A DNA stretch of 40,540 bases from an uncultured Eubacteriales bacterium. Its GTDB lineage: Bacteria > Bacillota > Clostridia > Oscillospirales > CAG-272. Both the position numbers and the translations under genes were made by a program. Every line of letters begins with the position of its first letter. The stretch's first letter is position 1. The notes beneath the pieces are model-generated. The model saw only the letters and a program-made list of their open reading frames with translations. It did no database searches and was not told the DNA's origin. Location: assembly GCA_934434925.1 (NCBI GenBank), contig CAKSAC010000016.1, forward strand, positions 1 to 40,540. The letters run 5' to 3'. Positions 22,453-30,627 of the stretch are shown piece by piece.

Positions 22453-24474
22453 TTACTCTTTCTTTTCTTTTGCCGCTTGCGCCGCCTTGATTTTTTTGGA
22501 AAGCAACTTGTAGAAACGTTTCCCGTCTATCGGCATTTCGACCGTCTTGCCCTCCCAGCTTGAAAGATGCTGTGCGTTGGCGAAAGCGACGCCGTTGATG
22601 CCGTCGGTTCCCGGGGCGTAGAGTTCGCAAAGGCCGAGCAACGTATCCGCTACGTTGTTCAGAATCCCAACGTGCTGAGAATTCTCGCCGTAGACGGGAA
22701 CGATTGTGGTCTTGGCGTGGTTTTGCGCCCATACTTCTTTTGCGGAGAAACAGAATTCGCGTTCATCCACATCGCAACGCGAGAAGGTCAGGCGGGTGGT
22801 GTCGAAAATCAGCGTACCGCGCGTACCCGTGATCTCAAAGCGGTTGGAACCCGGGAAATCGGCCGTGGTGGTGATGAAAGTGCCGGTCGCGCCGTTCGGA
22901 AATTCCACATAGGTCGTGACATCGTCCTCTACGTCAATCCGGTGCCATTTCCCGTAATGGCAGAAAGAATGCACACGACAGGGAGTCATGCCGAGAATCC
23001 ACTGGAAGAGGTCGAGCTGGTGCGGGGCCTGGTTGTACAGTACGCCGCCTCCCTCTCCGTCCCAGGTGCCGCGCCATGCGCCGCTGTCATAATAGGCCTG
23101 GTTACGGTACCATGTGGTGATAATCCAGGAAGCGCGCTTGATTTCGCCCAGCTCGCCGTCCGCGATCATTTGCTTCATTTTGCGGAAGATGGGATTTGTC
23201 CGCTGGTTGAACATCATACCGAGCAGAACACCGGTTTCCTTCTGCACCCGGTACATGTCTTCTACCTGCAAGGTGTAAACGCCGGCGGGCTTGTCAACAA
23301 TGGCGGGGATCCCGGCTCTCATGGAGGCGATGGCCGCGTCGGAATGACCGTAATGCGGAATCTCTACCAACAGGCAGTCAATGTTCCCGGAGGCCAGCAT
23401 TTCTTCCAGAGAATTGTAAACCGGGCAGACCGGGCCGAATGTTTCAAGCCACTTGTTCCGGGCTGCTTCATCAAAATCGGCAATCGCGCCGATGCAACCG
23501 TTGCGGACATTTCCTTCGGTCAGGAGTTTTGTATAATAGGTTCCCTGGTTGCCGACGCCGAGGATGCCGAAACGGATTTTTTTCAGTTCCCGGGCAGTGA
23601 ACACTCCGGGTTCGCTCTCCCGGTATCCGCCTTCTGTCAGCACGTGACGAAGCGCCGACGCGGCATACGCGAAAGCCTCTGTCGGACCGGAAAAACGCTT
23701 GGTCTTTCCGGCCAGACCGCGATCGTCAAAGTTTTCATATCCGCTGAATCCGGCGAGGTGCGGTTCCAGCGAAACAAAAACGTCTGCATCGGTGGTATCG
23801 CCGTAACGGACCAGAATATCCTTGATGCACCCTTCGCCCTCGCCTGCGGGCGTGATAATCGCTTCCAGGCCGAGAGCATCTTTGATATGAAAATAAGCGA
23901 TTTTTTCGCGGCAGGCATCATATCCCGCGAGGGGGTCGTTGCCGGTCAGCACATAGTTGGCCGGATCATACACCGCGGCAAGGCCGGGAACGGCTTCCAG
24001 CAGATCGGCGACCTGTTTCGGGGCTTCGCCATAAATGTTCGTTTCGTTCTCGTGGCAGAGCGTGATACCTTCCGCAGAGGCATACGCGACCATTTCTTTC
24101 ATCCGTCTGATGACTTCTTCACGGAATTCTTCATAACGCTTGTCGGGGATGAAGAAGGAGAAAACGCGCATTTTATCCGTGCCGAGCGTTTTGGCAACCG
24201 CGACGGCTTTTTTGAAGAGTTCAAAGTGCGGGGCAAAATCCTTTTCAATCTCGTATTTGCCGATCGGAGAGCCGAGAGAAGAGACGGCGATACCGGCATC
24301 GTCCAGCATTTTCCGGAAGGAGGCGATCTCTTCTCCGGTGCATTCGAGGATGCTGTGGCCGTTGAGCAGGCGAGGTTCGATATACCGGATATTGTTTGCC
24401 TGTAATGCCGCAATTTGGCCGGCAGCGTCGGCGGCGGCTTCATCGGCAAAACCGGTAAGAATATACTTAGCCAT
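22453..24474 (-). CDS. Fusion of a sugar isomerase/epimerase and a Gfo/Idh/MocA oxidoreductase
   Basis: 673 residues, with AAAGGAG 6 nt upstream. Residues 1-280 form a xylose-isomerase-like TIM barrel; candidate metal ligands are E142 (CHENE), D170 (VYDPANY), H196 (FHIKDA) and E237 (SLEPHL). A short linker (about 281-297) leads to a second enzyme: IRFGILGVGNQGTYY (300-314, NAD(P) loop), DKPAG in place of the usual EKP, then GGGVLYNQAPHQLDLFQWI, where the conserved lysine/histidine pair lies. The reading frame is uninterrupted. Fused neighbours usually catalyse successive steps, so it probably oxidises a sugar at one carbon and isomerises the product. The next gene encodes a second, stand-alone Gfo/Idh/MocA enzyme. 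Confidence 0.88.
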   Translation of the reverse strand: MAKYILTGFADEAAADAAGQIAALQANNIRYIEPRLLNGHSILECTGEEIASFRKMLDDAGIAVSSLGSPIGKYEIEKDFAPHFELFKKAVAVAKTLGTDKMRVFSFFIPDKRYEEFREEVIRRMKEMVAYASAEGITLCHENETNIYGEAPKQVADLLEAVPGLAAVYDPANYVLTGNDPLAGYDACREKIAYFHIKDALGLEAIITPAGEGEGCIKDILVRYGDTTDADVFVSLEPHLAGFSGYENFDDRGLAGKTKRFSGPTEAFAYAASALRHVLTEGGYRESEPGVFTARELKKIRFGILGVGNQGTYYTKLLTEGNVRNGCIGAIADFDEAARNKWLETFGPVCPVYNSLEEMLASGNIDCLLVEIPHYGHSDAAIASMRAGIPAIVDKPAGVYTLQVEDMYRVQKETGVLLGMMFNQRTNPIFRKMKQMIADGELGEIKRASWIITTWYRNQAYYDSGAWRGTWDGEGGGVLYNQAPHQLDLFQWILGMTPCRVHSFCHYGKWHRIDVEDDVTTYVEFPNGATGTFITTTADFPGSNRFEITGTRGTLIFDTTRLTFSRCDVDEREFCFSAKEVWAQNHAKTTIVPVYGENSQHVGILNNVADTLLGLCELYAPGTDGINGVAFANAQHLSSWEGKTVEMPIDGKRFYKLLSKKIKAAQAAKEKKE

Positions 24475-24539
24475 AAAAGACTCCTTTATTGATTTTGTAT
24501 TCTGTTTTGCGGTCTGATAAATTTTTGGAGCGGAGGGCT

Positions 24540-25295
24540 TTATTTACCGAACAAGGGAGCCAGGTTCTTGTAACTGACAGCCATCTGTCCGATCGAATCC
24601 CCGAAGTCGGGAGCGTTGTCCTGTTCGACAAAAACGTTCTGAATACCGACTTCCCGGCAGGCGTCGTAAATCGGAGCAAAATCAATGATTCCCTCTCCGC
24701 ACGGGCAAATCGGCCCCTGCGGTGCGGTTTTCATGTCTTTGAAATGGATATTGGTCATCCGATTGCCGAACCGGCGGATGAAGGCCACGGGATCCTGCCC
24801 GGCATAAACCGCCCAGTACACATCGAAGATGAAGTTAATCTCGGGACATTCCTCGGCCATGATGGTGAACATGGAAACCCCGCCGCCGAGATCGGCAAAT
24901 TCATAGGAATGATTATGGAAAGCAAATGTCAGCCCCGCCGCGCGGATTTTTTGCGCCGCGAAACGCAGTTCCGTCAGTTGCGCGCGCGCGGTCTCCAGAT
25001 CTTTGGGGCGACCGAGCCCGCCGATGCCGATTTCACTCGCGCCAAACAGTTTATGTTCCGCAATCAGCGCGTCGGTATCGTGAACGATACGTTCAAAAGG
25101 GGAGTGCGTGCTGGCGGCAGGAAGGTCAAATTCTGCAACACAAGCGGCGATGTCTTTTGCCGTGACAGATTCGCCCACGCCGGAAATCTGCACGGAATCA
25201 TATCCGATCTCTTTGATGCGCCGGAAAGACTGACGCAATTCCTCCGGAGTCTTGCAAACGTCACGGATCGAATAAAATTGTGCGCCAAGCTTCAT
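24540..25295 (-). CDS. Sugar phosphate isomerase/epimerase (xylose isomerase-like TIM barrel)
   Basis: 251 residues; ATG at 25295 preferred over an upstream TTG because AGAGGT is suitably placed. It is of AP-endonuclease-2/xylose isomerase fold, with LGAQFYSIRD at the start, FAFHNHSYEF, FIFDVYWAVYAGQDP and MTNIHFKDM, and a C-terminal VEQDN; these carry the metal-binding acids and histidines of this family (IolE/IolI relatives). First gene of the minus-strand run that continues into the fusion protein (65-nt gap). Confidence 0.88.
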   Translation of the reverse strand: MKLGAQFYSIRDVCKTPEELRQSFRRIKEIGYDSVQISGVGESVTAKDIAACVAEFDLPAASTHSPFERIVHDTDALIAEHKLFGASEIGIGGLGRPKDLETARAQLTELRFAAQKIRAAGLTFAFHNHSYEFADLGGGVSMFTIMAEECPEINFIFDVYWAVYAGQDPVAFIRRFGNRMTNIHFKDMKTAPQGPICPCGEGIIDFAPIYDACREVGIQNVFVEQDNAPDFGDSIGQMAVSYKNLAPLFGK

Positions 25296-25403
25296 AATCC
25301 ATACCTCTTTCAATTATATTTTGTTCAGAATGCACAGCAGTACATCTGATTCTATTGTAATATATCCGTGCGTGCTTTTCCATTGTCTAAATTGATAAAA
25401 CTA

Positions 25404-25432
25404 TTGCAAAAATTGCTCTTGTATGGTATAAT
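25404..25432 (+). promoter_or_regulatory. Promoter of the AraC-dxs pair
   Basis: TTGCAA (25404-25409), 17-nt spacer, perfect TATAAT (25427-25432). The predicted leader to the ATG at 25562 is about 120 nt. Confidence 0.7.
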
Positions 25433-25561
25433 AGAGCAAGATAGTAATTCTGCCGGAACGGCCGTGCCGGGAGAGTGTCGGAGTGCAGGAAGCGGACTGC
25501 AGAACCCCGAACGTCCGGTTCATGCAAAAAGGCCATACGGAAGCGAAAGGTGTGATACGGG

Positions 25562-26443
25562 ATGGGACGCTATACAGCCAGCGAATACGGCAATATTCGG
25601 TTTTATTACTCGGTGGACGAACATCCGGTTCCGGCGGATTTTTCGCGCCATTGTCACGCGCATTACGAGATAATTTATGTTGTCAACGGGGCCGGGAAAT
25701 ATGTGATAGAGGGGGAGCGTTACGAACTTCGCCCCGATACGCTCATGCTCTTCCGCCCGGGTGAATTCCATTATGTTGACGTGCGGCCGGACGCGCGGTA
25801 TGAACGCTATGTTCTCCATTTTTCCGCCGACAGGCTTCCGGAGACTGCGGATGCGGTTTTTCGTCTCTGCCAGAAACCGTTCGGGCAGGGGAATTTTTTC
25901 AAGGTGGACGCTTTGCCTCTCCCTGTCGCGGCTGTTTTTGAGAAATACCTCTGCCTTTCCAATCTGCCGCCGGAGGTGGCTTTGCCGCTCTCCCGCCTGC
26001 TCCTTTCCGAACTGCTGGTGGTTCTTGCGGCGGCCGATCCCGTCCGCGGCTCCATCCGGAAAGAGGAACCGCTCGGTGCCAGGGTCATCCGATACCTGAA
26101 CGAACATCTTTCGGAACCCTTTTCTTTGGAGGGGCTGAGCAATCACTTTTATGTCAGCAAGTATTATCTTTGCCGCGCCTTCAAAGAGCATAACGGAATC
26201 TCAATCCTCGGGTATCTGAACGGAAAACGCGTGATGATGGCGCGCCAACTTATCGAAAGCGGCGAGACGGCCGCCGTGGCCGCCGAACGGGTGGGCTTTT
26301 CGGATTATTCCACGTTTTATCGCGCTTATCGAAAGGCATATGAAAGATCCCCCGCCGAAAGTCGCCCCGGCAGTAAAGAACGCCGGGTGCGCGAAAAGCA
26401 GGGGATGACAGATAACCGGGAAAAGGAGCAAGCGGCAAAATGA
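25562..26443 (+). CDS. AraC family regulator overlapping dxs
   Basis: 293 residues. An N-terminal cupin-like sensor is evident (HCHAHYEIIYVVNGAGKYVIEGERYEL, about 30-56, LFRPGEFHYV after it). The C-terminal AraC DNA-binding domain shows FSLEGLSNHFYVSKYYLCRAFKEH and AAVAAERVGFSDYSTFYRAYRKAY. A basic tail of about 30 residues (ERRVREKQ) follows. The last codons overlap the ATG of dxs (ATGA at 26440-26443). It also faces the isomerase-oxidoreductase operon divergently, so it could control that operon, its own transcript, or both. Confidence 0.88.
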   Translation: MGRYTASEYGNIRFYYSVDEHPVPADFSRHCHAHYEIIYVVNGAGKYVIEGERYELRPDTLMLFRPGEFHYVDVRPDARYERYVLHFSADRLPETADAVFRLCQKPFGQGNFFKVDALPLPVAAVFEKYLCLSNLPPEVALPLSRLLLSELLVVLAAADPVRGSIRKEEPLGARVIRYLNEHLSEPFSLEGLSNHFYVSKYYLCRAFKEHNGISILGYLNGKRVMMARQLIESGETAAVAAERVGFSDYSTFYRAYRKAYERSPAESRPGSKERRVREKQGMTDNREKEQAAK

Positions 26444-28371
26444 ATCAGACACAATCGCGTAGTGAAGAAGAAAAATACCCGCTCCTTTGCCGGATTCATA
26501 CGCCGGAAGATATGCGGGCGCTCCCGGAGGAAGAGATGCCGGCGCTGTCCGAAGAGATCCGGGCGTTTTTGCTGGAAAAAATCCCGGTCAGCGGAGGGCA
26601 TCTTGCCTCGAACCTCGGCGTTGTCGAGCTTACGATGGCGTTACATCGCGTCTTCCGCACGCCGGAAGACCGGATTATTTTCGATGTCGGACATCAGAGC
26701 TATGTACACAAACTGCTGACCGGGCGGCGGCAGGACTTTGACACGCTCCGCACCCCCGGAGGTCTGTCCGGGTTTACCCGACGCACCGAGAGCGAATACG
26801 ACCCGTTCGGAGCCGGGCATTCTTCCACTTCGATTTCCGCCGCCCTCGGCTTCGCCTATGCCGACAGACTGGAAGGTAAAGATAACTTTACAATAGCAGT
26901 GGTTGGGGACGGAGCGTATACCGGCGGCATGATTCACGAAGCGCTGAACAATGTGGAGCGCAACCTGCGCCTTATCGTGATCCTGAACGAGAACGAAATG
27001 TCGATCTCCCGCAATATCGGCGGTTTTGCCCGCTATATTGCACGTATCCGGAACTCCCGCAATTACCGCCGGGCAAAAAAACTGACCGTGGCGGCTCTGC
27101 GGCATCTCCCTCTGATCGGCCCGCCGCTCTATCGGTTTTTCCGGGCAATCAAACAGGTGGTGAAGAATCATCTGTATTCTTCCAATTATTTTGAGGAGCT
27201 GGGGCTTTATTACCTCGGTCCCGTGGACGGGAACGATTACGACGCGGTATCCTATCTCCTCCAAAAAGCCAAAGAGCAGAACGAAAGCGTGGTTCTGCAC
27301 ATCCGCACACAAAAGGGGAAAGGATATGCGCCCGCCGAGGAGCATCCGGACCGGTATCACAGCGTCTATACCGGTCATACCGAAGGAGAGACCTTTCCGG
27401 AAACAGCCGGGGAAACGCTCGTTGAACTGGCGGACACGGACCCCCATGTGATTGCTGTTACGGCCGCCATGCGGGAGGGAACCGGGCTTTCGGAATTCTT
27501 TCACCGCTTCCCGGCGCGGGCGTTTGACGTGGGCATTGCCGAAGAACATGCGCTGACCTTCGCGGCCGGGCTGGCCGCCGCCGGAGAAAAGCCCTATGTC
27601 GCCGTTTATTCCACGTTTCTGCAACGCGCCTATGACAGTCTTTTGCATGACATTGCGTTGCAGGGGCTTCCTGTCCGGGTTCTTGTTGATCGCGCCGGTC
27701 TGGCGGGGTCGGACGGCCCGACGCATCACGGTATTTTTGATGTTTCTTTTTTGTCCTCCATCCCGGGCTTTACCCTGTATGCGCCGGCAACGCGCGCCAC
27801 ATTGCGCGCCATATTGAAAAACACCGAAAACGCAGTTTCTCCGGTGGCAATCCGATATGAAAACCGGACGGATATGCCGGAGATATTTCGCCGGTTTTAT
27901 CCGGATGGAGACTTCACTTTATACGGGGTGCGCCCGGATTTTTGCACGGCGGAGGAAACCTCGGACGGCGTGATTCTGACTTACGGAGCGATTGTTTCCG
28001 AAGCGATTGCCGCCGCGGAGAGGCTGCGCTCGGAGGGGAAAAAGATCGGCATTGTCCTGTTGGAAATGTTGGCCCCTTACGGAGAACTTGCCGCGCGCGT
28101 CTTTCCCATCCTGCCCGAAGGCGCACCGCTCCTTTTTCTGGAAGAAGGAATTTATGACGGCGGCGCGGGAATGCTCCTCTTCGACCGCCTGCGCGAATGC
28201 GGCGTGACGGCTCCCATGCGTGTGTTGGCCATCCGCGAGAATTTTGCCTGCCCCGAAAAACCGATTCCCTTGCGCACCTATTGTCATATTTGCGCAGAGG
28301 ACGTTGTCGCTTTCTTCCGCCGGAGAGAAATGGTGGAAGAACCGCATGACGACGAGCCGGAAAAAATGTAA
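26440..28371 (+). CDS. dxs: 1-deoxy-D-xylulose-5-phosphate synthase
   Basis: 643 residues, within the family's normal range. It condenses pyruvate and glyceraldehyde 3-phosphate to DXP using thiamine diphosphate, the first step of the MEP isoprenoid pathway and a source for thiamine and pyridoxal. Visible family signatures: GGHLASNLGVVELT, DVGHQSYVHKLLTGR, the ThDP motif GDGAYTGGMIHEALNN, NEMSISRNIGG, then DVGIAEEHALTFAAGLA (canonical Gln replaced by Glu) and the YSTFLQRAYD ... DRAGLAGSDGPTHHG segment. The start codon overlaps the AraC stop codon by 4 nt, so expression is tied to that regulator. Whether this is the only DXS in the genome cannot be told. Confidence 0.93.
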   Translation: MNQTQSRSEEEKYPLLCRIHTPEDMRALPEEEMPALSEEIRAFLLEKIPVSGGHLASNLGVVELTMALHRVFRTPEDRIIFDVGHQSYVHKLLTGRRQDFDTLRTPGGLSGFTRRTESEYDPFGAGHSSTSISAALGFAYADRLEGKDNFTIAVVGDGAYTGGMIHEALNNVERNLRLIVILNENEMSISRNIGGFARYIARIRNSRNYRRAKKLTVAALRHLPLIGPPLYRFFRAIKQVVKNHLYSSNYFEELGLYYLGPVDGNDYDAVSYLLQKAKEQNESVVLHIRTQKGKGYAPAEEHPDRYHSVYTGHTEGETFPETAGETLVELADTDPHVIAVTAAMREGTGLSEFFHRFPARAFDVGIAEEHALTFAAGLAAAGEKPYVAVYSTFLQRAYDSLLHDIALQGLPVRVLVDRAGLAGSDGPTHHGIFDVSFLSSIPGFTLYAPATRATLRAILKNTENAVSPVAIRYENRTDMPEIFRRFYPDGDFTLYGVRPDFCTAEETSDGVILTYGAIVSEAIAAAERLRSEGKKIGIVLLEMLAPYGELAARVFPILPEGAPLLFLEEGIYDGGAGMLLFDRLRECGVTAPMRVLAIRENFACPEKPIPLRTYCHICAEDVVAFFRRREMVEEPHDDEPEKM

Positions 28372-28472
28372 AAAATACTTTATATTTTTTGATTAAAAGC
28401 GACAAAAACGGGGGAATGAATCGAAAGTGCCGGCCCGCAAAGCAGTACCCCCAATCCGAAATGCGAGAAGGC

Positions 28473-28531
28473 GGGAGCCGGGAAACAACCGGGTGCAAAA
28501 GCGCAACCGGGAGCCGGGAAACAACCGGGTG
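28473..28531. repeat. Two 23-nt direct repeats, period 36
   Basis: GGGAGCCGGGAAACAACCGG and three further bases occur identically at 28473-28495 and 28509-28531, 13 nt apart. It lies directly before the long hairpin, whose arm again starts with a GCCGGGAACA word similar to the repeat core. Confidence 0.9.
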
Positions 28532-28538
28532 TAAAAAA

Positions 28539-28621
28539 GCCGGGAACATAAAATGTGAAACATATTACCAAAAGTTTTTCATTTCTATCCGTACTTTTGG
28601 GTTTCACATCATGTTCCCGGC
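28539..28621. repeat. Long interrupted inverted repeat (hairpin)
   Basis: Three stacked pairings: 28539-28549 with 28611-28621 (11 bp, GCCGGGAACAT), 28553-28561 with 28601-28609 (9 bp, ATGTGAAAC), and 28568-28575 with 28593-28600 (8 bp, CCAAAAGT). The loop is 17 nt. All pairs are Watson-Crick. TGTTTTATTT follows on the plus strand, so it may terminate dxs; a miniature transposable element or small RNA is equally possible. Confidence 0.85.
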
Positions 28622-28726
28622 TGTTTTATTTGCGTCGCGCAGGCGCGTATCGTTGCGGCGGAAAGCGGATCGGCCGACAAGGGTAAAACGGCGAAACGGC
28701 TCTCCGGCGCGAGAGGGCGCGGGCGG

Positions 28727-29557
28727 TCAGGCCTTCCCGCAGGAGCCGAACAGGCGGAGCTTTTTGATGACTTCTTCTTTGATAACGCTCATTTTGTGAT
28801 TGCGGATGGTGAGGTAATCTTCTCCCGCTTCAAAACCTTCGGCCATGGCGCGCGTTCCGGCCAGGCAAAGGTCGGTGAAGATATTGATTTTGGCTATGCC
28901 GCGCTTGATGGTGTCGCGGAAGTCGTCATCCGAAAGGCCGGAGCCGCCGTGCAGAACCAGCGGAACATCAAGCGCCGCGCGGATTTCCGAGAGGCGGTCG
29001 AGGTCAAGTTTCGGCGCGGTCTTGTAAGCACCATGCGCGGTTCCGATGGCGATAGCCAACGCATCGATTCCGGTAGCGTCGGCAAAATTCACGGCTTCTT
29101 CCACGGTGGTGTAGCGGTCGGCCTCTCCGTTCACACCGACGTTACCGACATGGCCGATCTCGGCTTCAACCGTGGCTCCCATGGCGTGGGCAATACGGAC
29201 CACTTCACGGGTGGCGGCAATGTTTTCTTCCGGCTTTCCGAGACTGCCGTCATACATCACGCTGGAAAAACCGAGTTTCAGCGCTTCCATGCAACGGTCA
29301 AAGGACAGGCCGTGGTCAAAGTGAACGACAACCGGAACCGTGGCGCGTTTGGCGGCGGCAATGATCCCGGGGGCGATCAGGCTCAGCTCTCCGTAGGGGA
29401 GAAGAACTTCGGCCGTACCGACAATAATCGGGGAACGCTCTTCTTCGGCGGCGTCGATGGCGGCTTCCAACATATCGCTGTCTGTCGTGTTGAAAAGGCC
29501 GACGGCGTATCCGCGTTTTTGTGCGGGCTTCAGAACTTCATTCAGGTTGACTAACAT
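28727..29557 (-). CDS. Class II fructose/tagatose-bisphosphate aldolase family (KbaY/GatY-like)
   Basis: 276 residues with AAGGAG upstream. Cleaves a ketohexose 1,6-bisphosphate to dihydroxyacetone phosphate and glyceraldehyde 3-phosphate, with zinc. Zinc and catalytic motifs: HFDHG (about 79-83), YDGS, EAEIGHVG, IGTAHGAYK and LVLHGGSGL. It is last in the four-gene operon, 3 nt after the kinase stop. The shape of the operon fits an amino-sugar pathway ending in tagatose- or fructose-bisphosphate cleavage; stereospecificity cannot be read from the sequence. Confidence 0.9.
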   Translation of the reverse strand: MLVNLNEVLKPAQKRGYAVGLFNTTDSDMLEAAIDAAEEERSPIIVGTAEVLLPYGELSLIAPGIIAAAKRATVPVVVHFDHGLSFDRCMEALKLGFSSVMYDGSLGKPEENIAATREVVRIAHAMGATVEAEIGHVGNVGVNGEADRYTTVEEAVNFADATGIDALAIAIGTAHGAYKTAPKLDLDRLSEIRAALDVPLVLHGGSGLSDDDFRDTIKRGIAKINIFTDLCLAGTRAMAEGFEAGEDYLTIRNHKMSVIKEEVIKKLRLFGSCGKA

Positions 29558-29560
29558 GTT

Positions 29561-30559
29561 TTATCTCCTTTTATATAGAGTTTCAAGCCTGCGTACCTCC
29601 GCCAGCGGACGCATCCCGCTGACCGAGTCGGCAGCGGAAAGATTGGCGGCGGCGGCGCAGGAAGCAAGGGAAAGCACATCCCGGTCGTCCAGTCCGTGCA
29701 GGAGCGCATAAAGCGACGCGGCGCAGAAGGCATCCCCGGCACCGGTTGTTCCGGCAATGTATCCGGCGGGCAGAGAGAGGGAGGGAACGGCAGTGAATCC
29801 ATGGTTTTTATCCAGACAGACCCCGAGCGTCGGGCAATGCAGGATGACCTTTTTCCGTACCCCGAGTGCCAGCAGGCGTTCGGCCAGTGTGCGGAGCGTT
29901 TCGGCATCGGGTCCGGTATCGGGCAGTGCGGTTCCCGAGAGGTGTGCGGCTTCGATCTCGTTGATAATCAGGTAGTCCACATACGGCAGAGCCGGCACGA
30001 CCACGCGGGAATACCGGTCGCCGGGTTCGCTGATGAGATCGATCGATGTCGGAATACCGCGGGAAACGGCGGAAGCCAGCAGACGGGCGGCACGGCTTCC
30101 GTATTCCGCATCCGGTTTATCCAATGCGCCGAGCAGGAGCAGATACCCGAGATGCAGGTGCAGAGGAACCAGACGGTCAAAGTCAAAATCTTCAATGTCC
30201 AGTTCATCGTTTGCCCCCGCCAGGGTGAAAAAAGTGCGTTCTCCGCCCTCGACGCTCATCACATCGGTAAAACTGGTGGGCGCTGTTTTTGAAACGATGA
30301 CAGCGGAGGTATCAATCCCCGCCTGCTTCATCCGGCTTGTCACATACGTGCCGTATTCATCGTTCCCCACCCGCCCGAACACGCGGACGGGGAAAGAAGG
30401 ATCAAGCGTGGCAATATCAATGGCGGTGTTCGGAACCGCTCCGCCGACTGCCCGGGTGATAGAAGAAATCTGCACAAGTTTCCCGGCATCCGGGTAAGTC
30501 GGAATGGTTTTGATCACGTCTGCAAGAATGGTTCCCGCGATGACGAGCGCTTTGTTCAT
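29561..30559 (-). CDS. PfkB family carbohydrate kinase
   Basis: 332 residues; start at 30559 chosen for GGAGG 5 nt upstream. It is a ribokinase-fold protein: substrate loop RAVGGAVPNTAIDIA (about 37-51), FGRVGNDEYG, LIINEIEAAHLSG, and the ATP/catalytic signature GTTGAGDAFCAAS, with D as the base. In the operon it follows the NagB-like gene and precedes the aldolase, so it probably phosphorylates a ketohexose-6-phosphate to the bisphosphate or a free sugar produced by deamination. Confidence 0.9.
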   Translation of the reverse strand: MNKALVIAGTILADVIKTIPTYPDAGKLVQISSITRAVGGAVPNTAIDIATLDPSFPVRVFGRVGNDEYGTYVTSRMKQAGIDTSAVIVSKTAPTSFTDVMSVEGGERTFFTLAGANDELDIEDFDFDRLVPLHLHLGYLLLLGALDKPDAEYGSRAARLLASAVSRGIPTSIDLISEPGDRYSRVVVPALPYVDYLIINEIEAAHLSGTALPDTGPDAETLRTLAERLLALGVRKKVILHCPTLGVCLDKNHGFTAVPSLSLPAGYIAGTTGAGDAFCAASLYALLHGLDDRDVLSLASCAAAANLSAADSVSGMRPLAEVRRLETLYKRR

Positions 30560-30627
30560 GAGTGCCTCCGGGCTTTCCCGGCGGATTTTTGCCGGGATTT
30601 TTATTTTTCGCCTCGTGGCGGAAAAAA

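Larger units (their letters stand above)
28372..28726. other. Convergent intergenic region with repeats and a long hairpin
   Basis: No gene is supported between dxs and the aldolase. It contains a 23-nt direct repeat in two copies (28473-28495 and 28509-28531) and, touching it, a long interrupted hairpin (28539-28621). The remaining bases (28622-28726) are GC-rich and show nothing I recognise. Confidence 0.7.

Noticed and set aside
22567..24405. 612-codon open frame on the plus strand
   Set aside because: It is exactly antisense to the isomerase-oxidoreductase fusion, lacks a ribosome binding site and shows no recognisable domain; high third-position GC explains it.
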